The notes beneath the pieces are model-generated. The model had not been told where the DNA came from. It did not search any database and saw only the letters and a program-made list of their open reading frames with translations. From positions 5,767,246 through 5,831,245 of the forward strand of contig CM055101.1 of assembly GCA_029204225.1 (NCBI GenBank): a DNA stretch of 64,000 nt. Direction: 5' to 3'. Source of the stretch: Diphasiastrum complanatum (taxonomy: Eukaryota > Streptophyta > Lycopodiopsida > Lycopodiales > Lycopodiaceae). Below, one piece after another: positions 54,110 through 64,000 of the stretch (its first letter is position 1; the number at the start of each line of letters is the position of its first letter). The position numbers and the translations under genes were made by a program.

Positions 54110-54335
54110 GATCTTTAAATGCTTCTTTATAAAGTAAACTATAGTTCTTCTGGAAAATTCATCAATAAAGGTAACAAAATACTTTGCATCCTTCAGTAAA
54201 GGATTCTACATTGGGCTACAAATATCTATATGTAAAATATCTAGCAATCCTTTAGCAAAATGATGATGGCTTGATCTAAATGGTTTCCTGGTCTGTTTAC
54301 CAACTAGACATGCTCTTGACGCCTTGGCTTCGGTT
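54110..54335 (-). pseudogene. Copia GAG-preintegrase/integrase fragment
   Basis: The minus-strand translation gives ASRACLVGKQTRKPFRSSHH, LLDILHIDICSPM (first catalytic Asp) and YFVTFIDEFSRRTIVYFIKK. These are the 'C--GK', 'HSD-CGP' and 'YF-TFIDD-SR--WVY' motifs of copia integrase. The fragment ends on both sides in unrelated sequence. Confidence 0.78.
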
Positions 54336-54513
54336 TCTTTGGGCCTTTCTTCTTCTACTTAGTCGAGTCTATGTTGGTGTATAAGGCGTGAGAGTCGACA
54401 GTCGAGGAACTAGAGGGTTCATTCCTTCAAGTGTCTTCCTACAACAACATTGTGATGACTCTTGAAAGAGTCAGCTCTGGGTGTGTCATGATGATCATCA
54501 CCCAGTTGTCGTA

Positions 54514-55015
54514 CGTAGTGGGTTTCTTTCCTAGCCTATCCTCAACCCAAGATCCAAGCAAACTAGCATCAAGGAGATGAAGCTAGTTGTCACGCGTAGG
54601 TTCGTTCCCATGAGAGCAATAACATATCTCAAATTTTAACATGAATGGAAGATCCACATCTAACACTAACATCCATTAATCCAAAGCATTAACACTACGC
54701 ATTAACATTACTCCATTAACCCTACGATCCACATTGAAGATAGCTTACTCTTTCTCTCTCACAAAAAGTATAATAAAGATAAATCCCAATAACATTCAAA
54801 TCCAACAATTAGCAAACACAACAAAAGTATGAGAGATGGAGGAAAAGAGATAAAGAGCAAGGACATTCACAAATCCATTCCATAAGAGAACCAATCTACT
54901 TATATTGAAATAAGGATTTGAACATGAGGAGCAACTCGAGTTGCCCCTATCTATAGTGGAGAGAAGGACCTTGGTCTCAAAATCCTATTGGTCCATTTCT
55001 ATCACTATATCAGGG
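54514..55015 (-). mobile_element. Gypsy LTR fragment, minus strand
   Basis: Its reverse complement matches the 5' LTR at about 58320-58808: GGACCAATAGGAT, CAACTCGAGTT, GGAACGAACCTACGCGTGACAA and AAGAAACCCACTAC. Similarity stops exactly at CCACTAC, the LTR end, and the next bases are not a primer-binding site. It is a 3' LTR or solo LTR lacking its first part. Confidence 0.8.
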
Positions 55016-55433
55016 GCAAGATTCTCGATAGAGAGGTAAGCTTAACGTACTGTCGAATGTAGGACATGGTTGTAGATGTGTTCACCAAGGCATTAAGCAT
55101 TGATGCACACAATAAATTTTCATTGTTTAGTCTGAAGATCAAGGCATTCATGGATCCATATTAAGGGGCGAGTTTTGGATTTACTCCTCTACTCTTCTAA
55201 ATCCCATGTTAATCTAGTTCCATTCACATTGCTGCAATTTTACATGCATTGTCGCACAATTTGCAGAAATACGCTATTATCGGAGACATGCAAGAGAATA
55301 GCAGTCCCACTCATCGAAGTAAGCTGACTCGGCCGACTGATCGGACTCAACCGACATATCGAAAAAACTGACTTATCCAACACATCGAAAAACTCTAACT
55401 TATCGAACCTTCTCACACTCACTTCTTGTAGTT
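55016..55433. other. No gene; TCGA-rich segment
   Basis: 55300-55405 is rich in ATCGA and CGAC words, similar in flavour to 42720-42870 next to the copia 3' end. A minus-strand frame here is low-complexity and unassigned. A retrotransposon-like HIDVXTK motif near 55080 (ALSIDAHNKFSLF-type) suggests the last few residues of a copia RNase H on the plus strand. Confidence 0.35.
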
Positions 55434-56850
55434 ATGAACAAGACCACAATTATGCTATGGCTAATCTATGAAAGTAGGACATAAATAGGAATTAGTCTAG
55501 AAAGCAAGAAAGAGAGCTTAAAGAGACTAAAGAGAAGAGAGATCAATATCATAGATGAATAAGAAATGACACAGATTCCCTACTTATAGCCTAAAGGAAG
55601 CCCTAAAAAGGAAGCTTCCAGTGGCAGGGGCCCAATTGGGAGGGATAATAGTGCGCCCTCCAAGAAGGCCCCCACTCTCTAGTAATATGTCCAAATGTCC
55701 AAATAATGAATAATAAGACCCAAGGCCAACCATAAAGTCTAAGTGTCAGTAATGAATAGAAAAGGGCCCAAGGCCTACTTATGCATAAAGTAAAGTAAAT
55801 GTAAATGGACCGAGTCCATAACTCTCCCTGACACAAAACCCAACTACCAAAAAGAAAGTGGATCATATAACAGAAAGCCCTGGTGGATCAATCTCTAGAA
55901 CAACATCTGCTGTAGTGGAATCAACAAGTGCAGCAAGGGCACGAGCCTAATCTGCAAGTGATGGTGTATGATAAAAGACATCAATAGGCTCCCATGTGGC
56001 CTCCTCAATAGGACGACCATCTTACTGAACCAAAAACTATATATGCGGGCGACATCGACTATGGTATAGACGAACCTGTAATATAACAGCATGTAAAAAT
56101 GGAAATAAATCGGGAGTAGTAGGAAACTCGGCAATGAATAAAAAAGGGCCCAAGGCCTGCTTATGCATAAAGTAAAGTAAATGTAAATGGACCGAGTCCA
56201 TAACTCTCTCTGACACAAAAATAAGACCCAACTACCGAAAAGAAAGTGGATAATATAGCAACAAGCCCTGGTGGATCAACATCTAGAATAACATCTGATG
56301 TAGAGGAATCAACAAGCGCAGCAAGAGCACGAGCCTAATCTGCAAGTGATGGTGTATGATAAAAGACATCAATAGGCTCCCATGTGGCCTCCTCAATAGG
56401 ATGACCATCCCACTGAACCAAAAACTATATCTGCCAACGACGTCGACTATGGTGTAGACGAACCTGTAATATAGCAGCAGGTCAAAATGGAAACAACTTG
56501 GGAGCTGCAGGAAACTCAGCATCACAAGGAGCGTCATCCTCAATAGCAGCACGTAATAAACTGACATGGAATATATCACATGCACATGTGGAAGCAAGAA
56601 GCTATAAGCGATGTGTAACTGGACTAAGAACCTCCAAAATGCGATAAGGCCCATAATAACGTGGTGCAAGCTTCTCAGTAGAAGCATGGCCCTGGACAAA
56701 ATGATGACGTGAAACCATATCTCCAAGCTGAGACTCAACTTTAAAGATCCAACCACCTAGAATGGGCAGAAACACCTGGATTCTAGAGATAAGGAACCAA
56801 AGAAACAAGAGTAAACCAGAAGAAGAAAGCAAATCGCTTCACAGATTCTA
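55434..56850 (-). mobile_element. Gypsy 3' end with tandem LTR/pol rearrangement, minus strand
   Basis: Read on the minus strand: integrase tail with chromodomain-like end (56832-56218), partial LTR (56217-56131), the same pol tail again (56130-55836), then a fuller LTR (55835-55434). Segments 55836-56130 and 56218-56515 are copies of one another. The joint at about 56130 connects pol directly to the middle of an LTR at a shared CAATGAATA-like word. This is what illegitimate or unequal recombination between two copies leaves behind. Confidence 0.82.
56218..56832 (-). pseudogene. Gypsy integrase C-terminus / chromodomain-like
   Basis: HASTEKLAPRYYGPYRILEV is the usual gypsy integrase C-terminal motif (KL-P-(Y/F)-GP-(Y/F)-(I/V)---(I/V)). 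After breaks come ILQVRLHHSRRR, then QWDGHPIEEATWEPIDVFYH, matching the chromodomain end (W-G-----ATWE). Stops and frameshifts throughout. Confidence 0.78.
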
Positions 56851-57192
56851 TCAGTGATAGAATGAACATTGTTTTAATATAATCCTTGAAAATTTGAATT
56901 CATGCGATCAATCTTTCTGATAAAATTATAAGATATCTTAAAAGACGTGAGCAATCATGAGATTAAAATAACACTTGTCTGTATGGAATTGTTGACGCAT
57001 GTATTCATGTGAATCCAAATTAATTCGATTCCAGGCCAAAATACATCGAACTTCTTGGATCAGAAAATAATAAAATCAAACCGATCCGCGGACAAATGGG
57101 AAAATAATCGATCCGTCATATTTTTCAACCCATACTGTATTTTTTTGACCCTTTCAATGCTGACATCATAAAACCCATTCTCTTGTACTTTT
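56851..57192. other. No gene recognised
   Basis: AT-rich spacer that may be the leader of the gag starting at 57193. No primer-binding site recognised. Confidence 0.4.
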
Positions 57193-58067
57193 ATGTCCGA
57201 AGACCAATATTGGAGAGAAAGACAAGAAAGGCAACGAAAGGAGCGAGAAGAAAGACGAAGGCGCAAAGAACAGGAAAGAGAGTTAAACTGGGATACCAGC
57301 ACTGAACGAAGAAGGAGACTTGATTATAACGAATCTTCGACATCAGAATCTGAAAAAGAAGAGGCATCTAGTCCACCCTCTGATGGGACAATAAAGATAA
57401 AGAAGATATGATTGCTCCAAGATCGTCTTCTTCTAAGATCCGTTACAATTATTTCAAAGGAAAGGCTTCAAAAGATGCAGATCATTATGTATCTCAATTC
57501 AAATCTATTGCTACAAGTAATAGAAAAAGTTTAGATATTGACAAATTGAAAATAATTTCCGGACTTCTTAGGAAAGAAGCTAGAACATGGTTAAGCCAGA
57601 TTGAACTTGATTTGATAACAACTTGGGGAGATTTAAAAACCCAATTCCTAAAACAATTTAGAAAAATTGGCTATTCAACACGAATTCTAGCAAAGTTGAA
57701 TTCCGTAAGACAAAAAGAGAAAGAATCTCTAAGGAAGTATACTCGAAAAGTCAAAAAAATTAATTGGACAATTGACTGGAGTATACCCAGTGGCCATGAA
57801 AATCGAATGGCACTTGAGGGGATTACCCAAAAGAATAGATCGATAATGTAGACAAGAACCTACTAATAGTCTGAAGCATGTCATAGCTACTATAGAGAAT
57901 TATGAGACTTCTCAAATATCCAAAAGTCGAGAGTCAAACAAGGAGTTTTTTAAAAGAAAAGAATATTTATTCTTCAGATGACCAAGACTCTGATTTTGAA
58001 TCGAAAACTAGTTCATCATCAAGTTCTAGTTCAGATTTGGAAAGTTCAAGTGAAGATGAATCCCCAA
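57193..58067 (+). pseudogene. Gypsy gag, interrupted by another gypsy LTR
   Basis: Starts MSEDQYWRERQERQRKEREE, a strongly charged Arg/Glu stretch, then the gag core in a second frame (57408-57851): YFKGKASKDADHYVSQFKSI, KEARTWLSQIELDLITTWGD and LKTQFLKQFRKIGYSTRILA. A Ser/Asp-rich tail (57902-58067) follows. It stops where the LTR of the next element begins (TGTTGGAGGG at 58068), so the downstream part of this element is separated from it and beyond the window. Confidence 0.78.
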
Positions 58068-58808
58068 TGTTGGAGGGTTTGCGGATTCCAAGGCAACCCT
58101 AACCCTAGTTGATAAGTAAGAGGGATTTGGCACCCTGCGTGTGTAAGTCCAACTCGATGATCACATAGTTATTTGATTAATCAGAAAGTCAATAAAAGGA
58201 CTTTTTGCGGGACTTTTAATGTCGCAGGGCCTAAATGTCAAGTTAGTGAATAAAGTTGGATTTCCCTCCAATTTGAATGGTTTTCACTCTTTTTTAAATT
58301 TGAATAATTAGGGAGGCAGAAATGGACCAATAGGATTCAGAGGCCAGGGTCCTCCTCTCTACTATAAAAAGGGACCAACTCGAGTTCCTACACATGTTCA
58401 TTTCCTCATTTTAATAAAGCAGATTGGTTCTCTTCAAGAATGGATTGATGAATGTCCTTGCTCTCTATCACTTTTCCTCCATCTCTCATGCTTTCTTTGG
58501 TTTTTGCTAATTGTTGGATCTGAATGTTATTGGGATTGTATGTTATTATGCTTTTTATGAGAGAGAAAGGGAGAGAGAAAGACTAAGCTATCTTTGTTGT
58601 GGATGCGTAGTGTTAATGGATGTGTAATGTTAATGGTTAGGGATAATAGAGGTTAGAGTAAGATTTGGATCCTCCATTCTTGTTGAAATCTGAACTATCC
58701 TATCGCTGTCATGGGAACGAACCTACGCGTGACAACTAACTTCTTCTCTTTGATGCTAGATTGACTAGATCTTGGATTTAGGTTAGGAAAGGAAAGAAAC
58801 CCACTACA
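58068..58808 (+). repeat. Gypsy 5' LTR
   Basis: Proposed limits TGTTGGAGGG to CCACTACA (741 bp). The end is fixed by the primer-binding site 4 bp later and by the matching end of the minus-strand LTR copy at 54514. It holds TATAAAAAG near 58362 (a promoter candidate) and AATAAA near 58413. The start is inferred from the TG sequence and the break in the older gag. Confidence 0.7.
58362..58372 (+). promoter_or_regulatory. TATA-box candidate in gypsy LTR
   Basis: CTATAAAAAGGG lies about 440 bp before the LTR end and about 50 bp before AATAAA, a normal U3/R arrangement. The assignment is by motif and position only. Confidence 0.5.
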
Positions 58809-58812
58809 ATTT

Positions 58813-58830
58813 TGGCACCATTGCTGGGGA
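58813..58830 (+). other. Primer-binding site, tRNA-Asp type with CpG decay
   Basis: TGGCACCATTGCTGGGGA differs at three positions from TGGCGCCGTTGCCGGGGA, the complement of the plant tRNA-Asp 3' end used by Athila/Tat-type elements. All three differences convert a CpG to CpA or TpG. Confidence 0.7.
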
Positions 58831-60027
58831 GCTACGCCAATTTTTCAGTTTGCAGCATGATTGTTGGATGGTTAGCTTGCATTAGGCATCTTGTCGTGGC
58901 ATGAATAGTGTTAGATCTGCATTTTAGGTTTAGTTTGGGCTTGATTTTGCTGGATTTGAGTGGATTTGCTTGTTTGAAATCTAATTTGATTGTAGAACAG
59001 AGAAAACCATTCTGATCACCAATCTTAAGATCCATTTGGATCTGAGATATCAGAAAAATAACAAAAATCGGTCAAAATCTGTCAGATTTTGGTCAAAAAG
59101 AGGCAAAAATCGTCATCAGAGCTTATAGCTATTTACCCTCTTTCAGGAAACCTTCGTCGAGTTGCAAACACCTTCGGTTTTGATCACAGAACTTTCAGTT
59201 TGAAGGGCGAAGATTAATTCCCAACATATTTCCAGAAACATCAGAAAAACCGTCAAAAAATACCAAAAAATCACAGAAATCCTAAAAATACATAAACAGA
59301 ATCTTCGTCCAATTCACTGTGCATAGGTGTGATTTAGATCTATCTACTGCCAGGTCGGCGAAGAATAATACCAAAAATAGAAGGATTTTCAGAAGATCAG
59401 TTGTCATATTGTCATATTTTTGTCAAAAAAGTCATTTTTTTTGCAAAAACACCAGTATTACTCTTGATCCTTCGCCAAAACCTTCGCCTAGTTTCCAGAA
59501 CATTTTATTTATAGTAAAATACTATTTTTGAGTTCGACGAAGATTCTTCTTGTTCTGATCATAGAAAATCTTTATTTTTTCCCTCACCAAACTTCAGAAA
59601 TTGTATTTTCTTGTGTCAGAAACCTTCGTCAAGTTTTTCATGGTTTTATTTGTGTCAAATCTTGCATCTGAGAGTTCGGCGAAGTTATCTCCTTAGAAAT
59701 TGTCAGAAAAGTTGATCAGAGAGTTTTTTTTTCCCAAAATAGCACTGTGAACCTTCATCGAGCCAACCTTTGCCAGTCCTATTTTTAGATTCTGATTTTC
59801 TAGATCAAGTCTCTGTCAAAATTTGGGTCAAATCTAATATATTCTGATTTGGATTTTCAAAAAAATTTCATTTTTGGAAGTATCAATTGATTGAATTTCG
59901 AGATCTTTTTCACGATATAGAATCAGATTCTTGAAAAGTGGAAATAGATCTAGCAAATTTGATCTGAGATAGTTTTTGACTGAAAAATCTAGATCCAATC
60001 TCATTGTCTACTTGATTTGAATTTGCG
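58831..60027 (+). other. Gypsy leader with reiterated CTTCGNC words
   Basis: No coding frame before the gag start near 60028. The leader repeatedly carries CTTCGTCGAG, CTTCGCC and GGCGAAG variants (near 59151, 59302, 59353, 59470, 59485, 59533, 59620, 59674 and 59752), on both strands, in otherwise AT-rich sequence. Confidence 0.6.
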
Positions 60028-61400
60028 ATGATGGCTGCCCCTGGAGGTGCTCCTCAGGAAGTCAATCCTATTATTGTTAGAAGAGCACCCCTTTGGATCT
60101 ACCCAAATACAATGGATTAATAGATCCAGTTAGATTTCTTCAGATCTATGCTGAATCCTGTGAAGTCTATGGCGAAAGTTTCTCTCAAGATAAACTTAAG
60201 CTGTTTCCTATGGCCTTAATAGGTGCAGCACAAGATTGGTACTATAATCAAGATGAAACTGAACGTACAAATTGGGAAGTTGTTAAAAGAGCCCTTATCA
60301 CACGGTTCAAACTGCGGAAGTTTATGGAAGACCCTTTCCTACTTCTAAATAAAATTAAAATGGGAAAGCGAGAAATGGTTCGAGATTACATTGAATGGGT
60401 GAAACGTCTTAGATCTGAGTGCGAACCTGAGCTAATTAACGAAAATGTCATGATTATGTGATTTTTGTCAGGTCTACCTAAACGGATCAGACATGAGCTG
60501 AAACACTATAATGAGTATGCACTCTTGCAAAATGCTATGGACGATGCAATTCGGGAGGAGGATGAAGATTCAGATGACGAGCCGAATACCAGTATATTGC
60601 CTTATACAGTAGGGCAGACTACTACAACATCCACCGCTATTGCATCAACGAATGCCAACGCTACTGCAGAAATGATGCTCAATGAGTTCAAGAAACTTGG
60701 GAAGAACCAGCAGAAACAGATGAAAAAGTTGCAGTCGCAATTTGATGAGAAGATCAAAGCATTGGAAAATTTCCATGAAAAAGCGAACAAGGAACCTGAG
60801 AAGTTTGCGAAGACTTTTTCTACCAGGAAAAATGTCTGGTGTTCTATTTGCACAGGAAATCACACATTGAATGAGTGTCCTCAATTGAAAAAACGAATGG
60901 AAATCAGTGTATGCCATTTCTGTAATTCGCCTGATGATGAGACTGTTTTTTGCAACTTCAACCCTCAAATAATTCAGCAACGGTATGTCCAAATGGGATA
61001 TCGAGAACCACAGTATGGAGAAAATCCAACAGGAAGACCTCGACAATTTGCTCTTGGATACCCGGAACGTTTCGTCTTACCTGCCCCACGAAAGCACTCC
61101 TCTCCTCCTACCAATTTGATGGAACCAAAACCGTACATAAGTACCGAGCAATGGAACTATGGTACTGATCAAGCAGGTAGATCTTCAGAACAATATGCTA
61201 TTTATGCTGCCGCGCAACAACAAGCCTCTAGAAATTGGACCAGAGCACCGCTTGGATGCTTTGCATGTGGAGGAAATCACAGAGTTGTAGAATGTCCAAA
61301 TAAAGGAAGATTTGTACCATTCTATTGTGACTGTGGTATGGGCATTGTTATAAAGACTGTCCAGTAAGACCGAAACTACCACCAGCTACAGCTCTTGTAA
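60028..61400 (+). pseudogene. Gypsy gag with multiple zinc knuckles
   Basis: ATG pair at 60028/60031; a one-base shift near 60085 leads into DLPKYNGLIDPVRFLQIYAE and FPMALIGAAQDWYYNQDETE, and RDYIEWVKRLRSECEPE, the gag core. A TGA at 60459-60461 (probably from TGG) interrupts it, and the frame goes on for 300 codons. That part has a coiled-coil-like Lys/Gln segment, CSICTGNHTLNEC and CFACGGNHRVVEC (both C-x2-C-x3-H-x4-C) and CHFCNSPDDETVFC. The frame shifts at a further Cys-rich motif near 61330. Confidence 0.82.
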
Positions 61401-61453
61401 ATTTGATAACTATCAAGCGAAGACCAGTAACTTAGAATAAATCAAGTGTACCC

Positions 61454-62330
61454 TTGATGGTGGTCACCAGAGCACAGAAGCATAAAGAACCAGTAGTGGA
61501 TCCAATACCTGCTGATTCTATACCATTGAATGATATACCAACATCATCTGGAGTCTATCCAAATCTTCAAACAGGAAAAAGAAGATATCAGGATATGAGA
61601 CAGTGGATCAAACATCTGCAAGAAGAAGAGGAGCTTGAAGCTGCTAAAGCAACAGCTGAAGTTCGTTCTTCACCATTGCAACCCCCAAGAAATTCACATA
61701 CATATATGAATGATCAGTTGCATCATCATGAAGAACCCTTCAAGATGATTTTAGAAGCGTCGCAAACAGAACTGCTCATGAATATTTTGTCTAGTAAGAT
61801 CAATATTTCATTGGGAGAATTCCTAAAGTTGGTACCAAAAGCAAAAGAAGCCTTAGCGCAAAAGTTAGCTCAAGTAGAACCAGAAGTCCATCAGGAGCCA
61901 CTTTTTGTGCTGGATTTGAAGAATCTAATGAATTACTCCATGTCAGAGCCGCTTGGAAAAGTGAATCAATTCTTGCTAAGAAGGCTAAGCAAAGATCCAA
62001 GATAAGTCCTTTCGAAAGGGAACAAGCAGATGTAGTCCAACATGATATGCCCGAGCATTTTAAACGTTATACATTTTGGATAATGTGGTTATCATGTTAC
62101 CTAAAGCACATCGTGAGCCTGAAGAACACGTGCCAGACTCAAGAGATGTCTACGATGGCCCAGCTAGGACACAACCAATGAATCTTGTCGAACCAGGAGA
62201 ACTGGAAAAGATTGTACAAGTTGGATCACAACTTAATCCTGAACAGTATGAAGCACTCCGCATGTTACTTATTTAGTATTAAGATTGCTTTGCATGGACT
62301 TATAAAGATCTAAAGGGTATTCCGACATCA
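61454..62330 (+). pseudogene. Gypsy protease region and linker to RT
   Basis: MVVTRAQKHKEPV is a common start of the protease part in this gypsy type. The 183-codon frame is hydrophilic, with KINISLGEFLKLVPKAKEAL. No D-T/S-G active site could be found, so the catalytic core is lost or too diverged. From 62076 a linker (PEQYEALRML) leads into RT. Confidence 0.55.
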
Positions 62331-62960
62331 GTGATTGAACATACCATACCTTTGGTACCTGATGCAGTCCCAAAGGTTACAAAGTTCTATCGCTGTAATC
62401 CTAATGTTGCGGATCTGATAAAGAAAGAACTTCAGAGACTGCTTGACGTCGATTTCATTTATGAGATCGAGCATACCGAATGGATCTCACTGATTGTCAT
62501 TGTTCCTAAAAAGAATGGGAAATTGAGAATCTGTGTGAATCTCAAGGCGTTGAACAAAGTGACGCGGAAAGATCACTTTTCGTTGCCTTTTACTGAAAGC
62601 ATTTTGGATCGCCTTGCTGGAGCGGAAGCTTATAGTTTCCTGGATGAATTTAGTAGATACAACCAGGTTAAAATAGCACCTGCCGATCGCCATAAAACCG
62701 CTTTTGCAATAGAATGGGACACCTATGCTTACAAAGTAATGCCATTTGGACTCTGTAATGCACCAAGTTCGTTCCAACGAGTAATGCAATTTTCTTTGAA
62801 AGATTATCTACAAAAATTTCTTGAAATTTACTTGGATGACCTGGGAGTCCATAGTACAGATGCAGACCACCTGGATCGATTGGAAAAAGTATCTAAAAGA
62901 TGCCGCAAATATCAAATTTCTCTAAATCCAGAAAAATGCCAAATATGGATTTCCCACTGA
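62331..62960 (+). pseudogene. Gypsy RT
   Basis: A 209-codon frame. LIVIVPKKNGKLRICVNLKA, LNKVTRKDHFSLPFTESILD, AEAYSFLDEFSRYNQVKIAP (first Asp), YKVMPFGLCNAPSSFQRVMQ and IYLDDLGVHS (YLDD at 62829-62840) are the complete palm motif set. It ends at a TGA (62958) explained by CGA to TGA, and the frame continues beyond. Confidence 0.88.
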
Positions 62961-62963
62961 GTT

Positions 62964-63689
62964 GTGTTTGGACATGTGATATCAAGACATGGTATTGCCA
63001 CTGATTATTCTAAGATCAAGGTTATTGTGGAATTGTCACCATCAACAACAATTCGTGAAGTTTATGTGTTTATGGGTCATGCAAACTACTATCGCATTTT
63101 TATTATCTTCTTTGCGGATTTAGCACAGCCTATATACAAACTGAATATTGTTCCTATTTGGACAGTAGAGGCGTTAAAATCCTTTAAAAAATCAAAAAAA
63201 GCATTAACTTCAGCACCAATACTGCGTTCTCCGAATTGGACGATTGAATTTCATGTCCATACGGATGCCTCAAAATACGCCATTGGTTCAATTTTGACGT
63301 AGCCAGGAGATTATAAGAAGGATTATCCTATACGATTTGCAATTAGACAGCTTACAGATCCAAAGAAGAATTATTCAACAACAGAACGTGAAGCGTTAGC
63401 CATGATTTTTTCTGTTCGAAAATATCATCACTACCTCATGGAAACACACTTTGCATTTTATACGGATCACCAACCGTTACTTTACTTGGTAAACAAGACA
63501 TGCAATACTGGACGTATTGCAAAATGGTTATTGTTATTGACTGAATTTGACTTTCGATTTGTGGTTCGAAAGGAGAAGCAACATTATCTAGCTGATCACG
63601 TTTCACGAATCGAATCCGCACCAGATAACACTGAAGTGGATGATAAATTACCAGATGCTGCATTGTTCTATGTCGAAGCAGTACCTTAG
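62964..63689 (+). pseudogene. Gypsy RT thumb and RNase H
   Basis: Same frame as the RT. FGHVISRHGIATDYSKIKVI, MGHANYYRIFIIFFADLAQP and KALTSAPILRSPNW lead to RNase H with HTDASKYAIGSIL (Asp), STTEREALAMIFSVRKYHHY (Glu), FYTDHQPLLYLVNK (Asp) and HYLADHVSRIES. TAG codons at 63300 and 63687 interrupt it, both explained by CAG to TAG. Confidence 0.88.
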
Positions 63690-64000
63690 TTTTCAGCAGA
63701 TATTGTTGAGTATCTGATGCTAGGACAACCGAATGACTCCTTGACAAAAGTACAAAAGAGACAACTGATTCATAAGGCTCAACCTTCTCAATTGATTGCA
63801 GGACAATTGTATTGTCGTGGATCAGACACTATTCTACGTAGATGTGTTTTACCGCATGAAGTACCAGATTAAATGATGTTTTCACATGATGGCATGGGCG
63901 GAGGACACTTCTCTACAGATATTATTGTTCGCAAACTTTTGCAATCAAGTTGTTGGTGGCCTACGCTTCACAAGGACACAGAAAATTTTATTCAGACATG
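63690..64000 (+). pseudogene. Gypsy integrase zinc-binding domain start (partial)
   Basis: QLIHKAQPSQLIAGQLYCRG is the linker ('F---DG-LY-RG'). RRCVLPHEVPD is followed by a stop, then HDGMGGGHFSTDIIVRKLLQ and SSWWPTLHKDTENFI, the H-x(n)-H part of the HHCC zinc domain. The Cys pair and the DDE core lie beyond the right edge. Confidence 0.8.

Larger units (their letters stand above)
58068..64000 (+). mobile_element. Ty3/gypsy element, 5' LTR to integrase start (runs off the edge)
   Basis: LTR, primer-binding site, about 1.2-kb leader, gag with zinc knuckles, protease region, RT, RNase H and integrase start follow in order. RT and RNase H lie in one frame interrupted by single stops, so this is the best-preserved gypsy here. 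The RT type (non-chromo-like; ADLAQPIYKL and TCNTGRIAKWLL) differs from the other gypsy copies. The 3' end is outside the window. Confidence 0.85.

Noticed and set aside
58092-58108. AACCCTAACCCTA resembling plant telomere repeat
   Set aside because: Only about two units, inside an LTR; far too short to indicate a telomere remnant.

Overview
This is plant nuclear DNA: AT-rich, intron-containing and dominated by retrotransposons. Ty1/copia, Ty3/gypsy, LINE and hAT-like remnants, mostly degenerate and nested, fill almost all of it. I see no bacterial or organellar gene organisation, no rRNA or tRNA gene and no CRISPR array. The only host gene I can assemble is the C-terminal half of a palmitoyl-protein thioesterase (PPT family) on the + strand: five in-phase exons at 5936-6004, 16966-17004, 25614-25736, 25895-25987 and 26129-26314. 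Its two large introns are about 11.0 kb and 8.6 kb and are packed with transposons. One exon between them is only 39 bp, and one small intron has a GC donor. Such introns suggest a large-genome seed plant (a gymnosperm or a TE-rich angiosperm), but the sequence alone does not fix the species.

Layout. 1-5.9 kb: a minus-strand copia gag start with its primer-binding site, a 3'-truncated LINE 5' end, a 449-bp hAT-like non-autonomous element with an exact 8-bp target duplication, and a minus-strand copia RT/RNase H remnant. 6.2-9.1 kb: degenerate gypsy. 10-15 kb: the best preserved copia (gag, protease, integrase with DD35E, RT with YVDD, RNase H, polypurine tract). Together these fill the first large PPT intron. 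17.2-22 kb: a LINE with a CT-repeat leader, APE endonuclease and RT, split by an 815-bp TRIM-like element with a perfect 5-bp target duplication. 22.1-25.1 kb: a hAT transposase fragment, then a gypsy pol tail, LTR, minisatellite leader, gag and protease. These fill the second large intron.

25.6-30.1 kb: end of the PPT gene, unassigned sequence, and a 416-bp hAT-like element with an exact 8-bp duplication. 32.5-35.9 kb: a degenerate minus-strand gypsy. 36.3 kb: a fragment resembling DUF7869. 36.8-42.6 kb: a plus-strand copia split by a minus-strand copia whose 5' end forms a palindrome of about 600 bp. 44.2-47.4 kb: an L1-type LINE. 48-53.5 kb: further copies of the split copia's family, one with a 146-bp internal duplication. 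54-57 kb: copia and LTR fragments and a gypsy 3' end with a tandem rearrangement. 57.2-64 kb: a gypsy gag interrupted by the 5' LTR of a better-kept gypsy (LTR, tRNA-Asp-type primer site, long leader, gag, RT, RNase H, start of integrase) that runs off the right edge.

No new host pathway or defence system is visible. The most unusual structures are the PPT gene spread through TE-filled introns, the hAT-like elements whose termini are built of reiterated GAA-N-CG words, the palindromic copia 5' end, and the TRIM.
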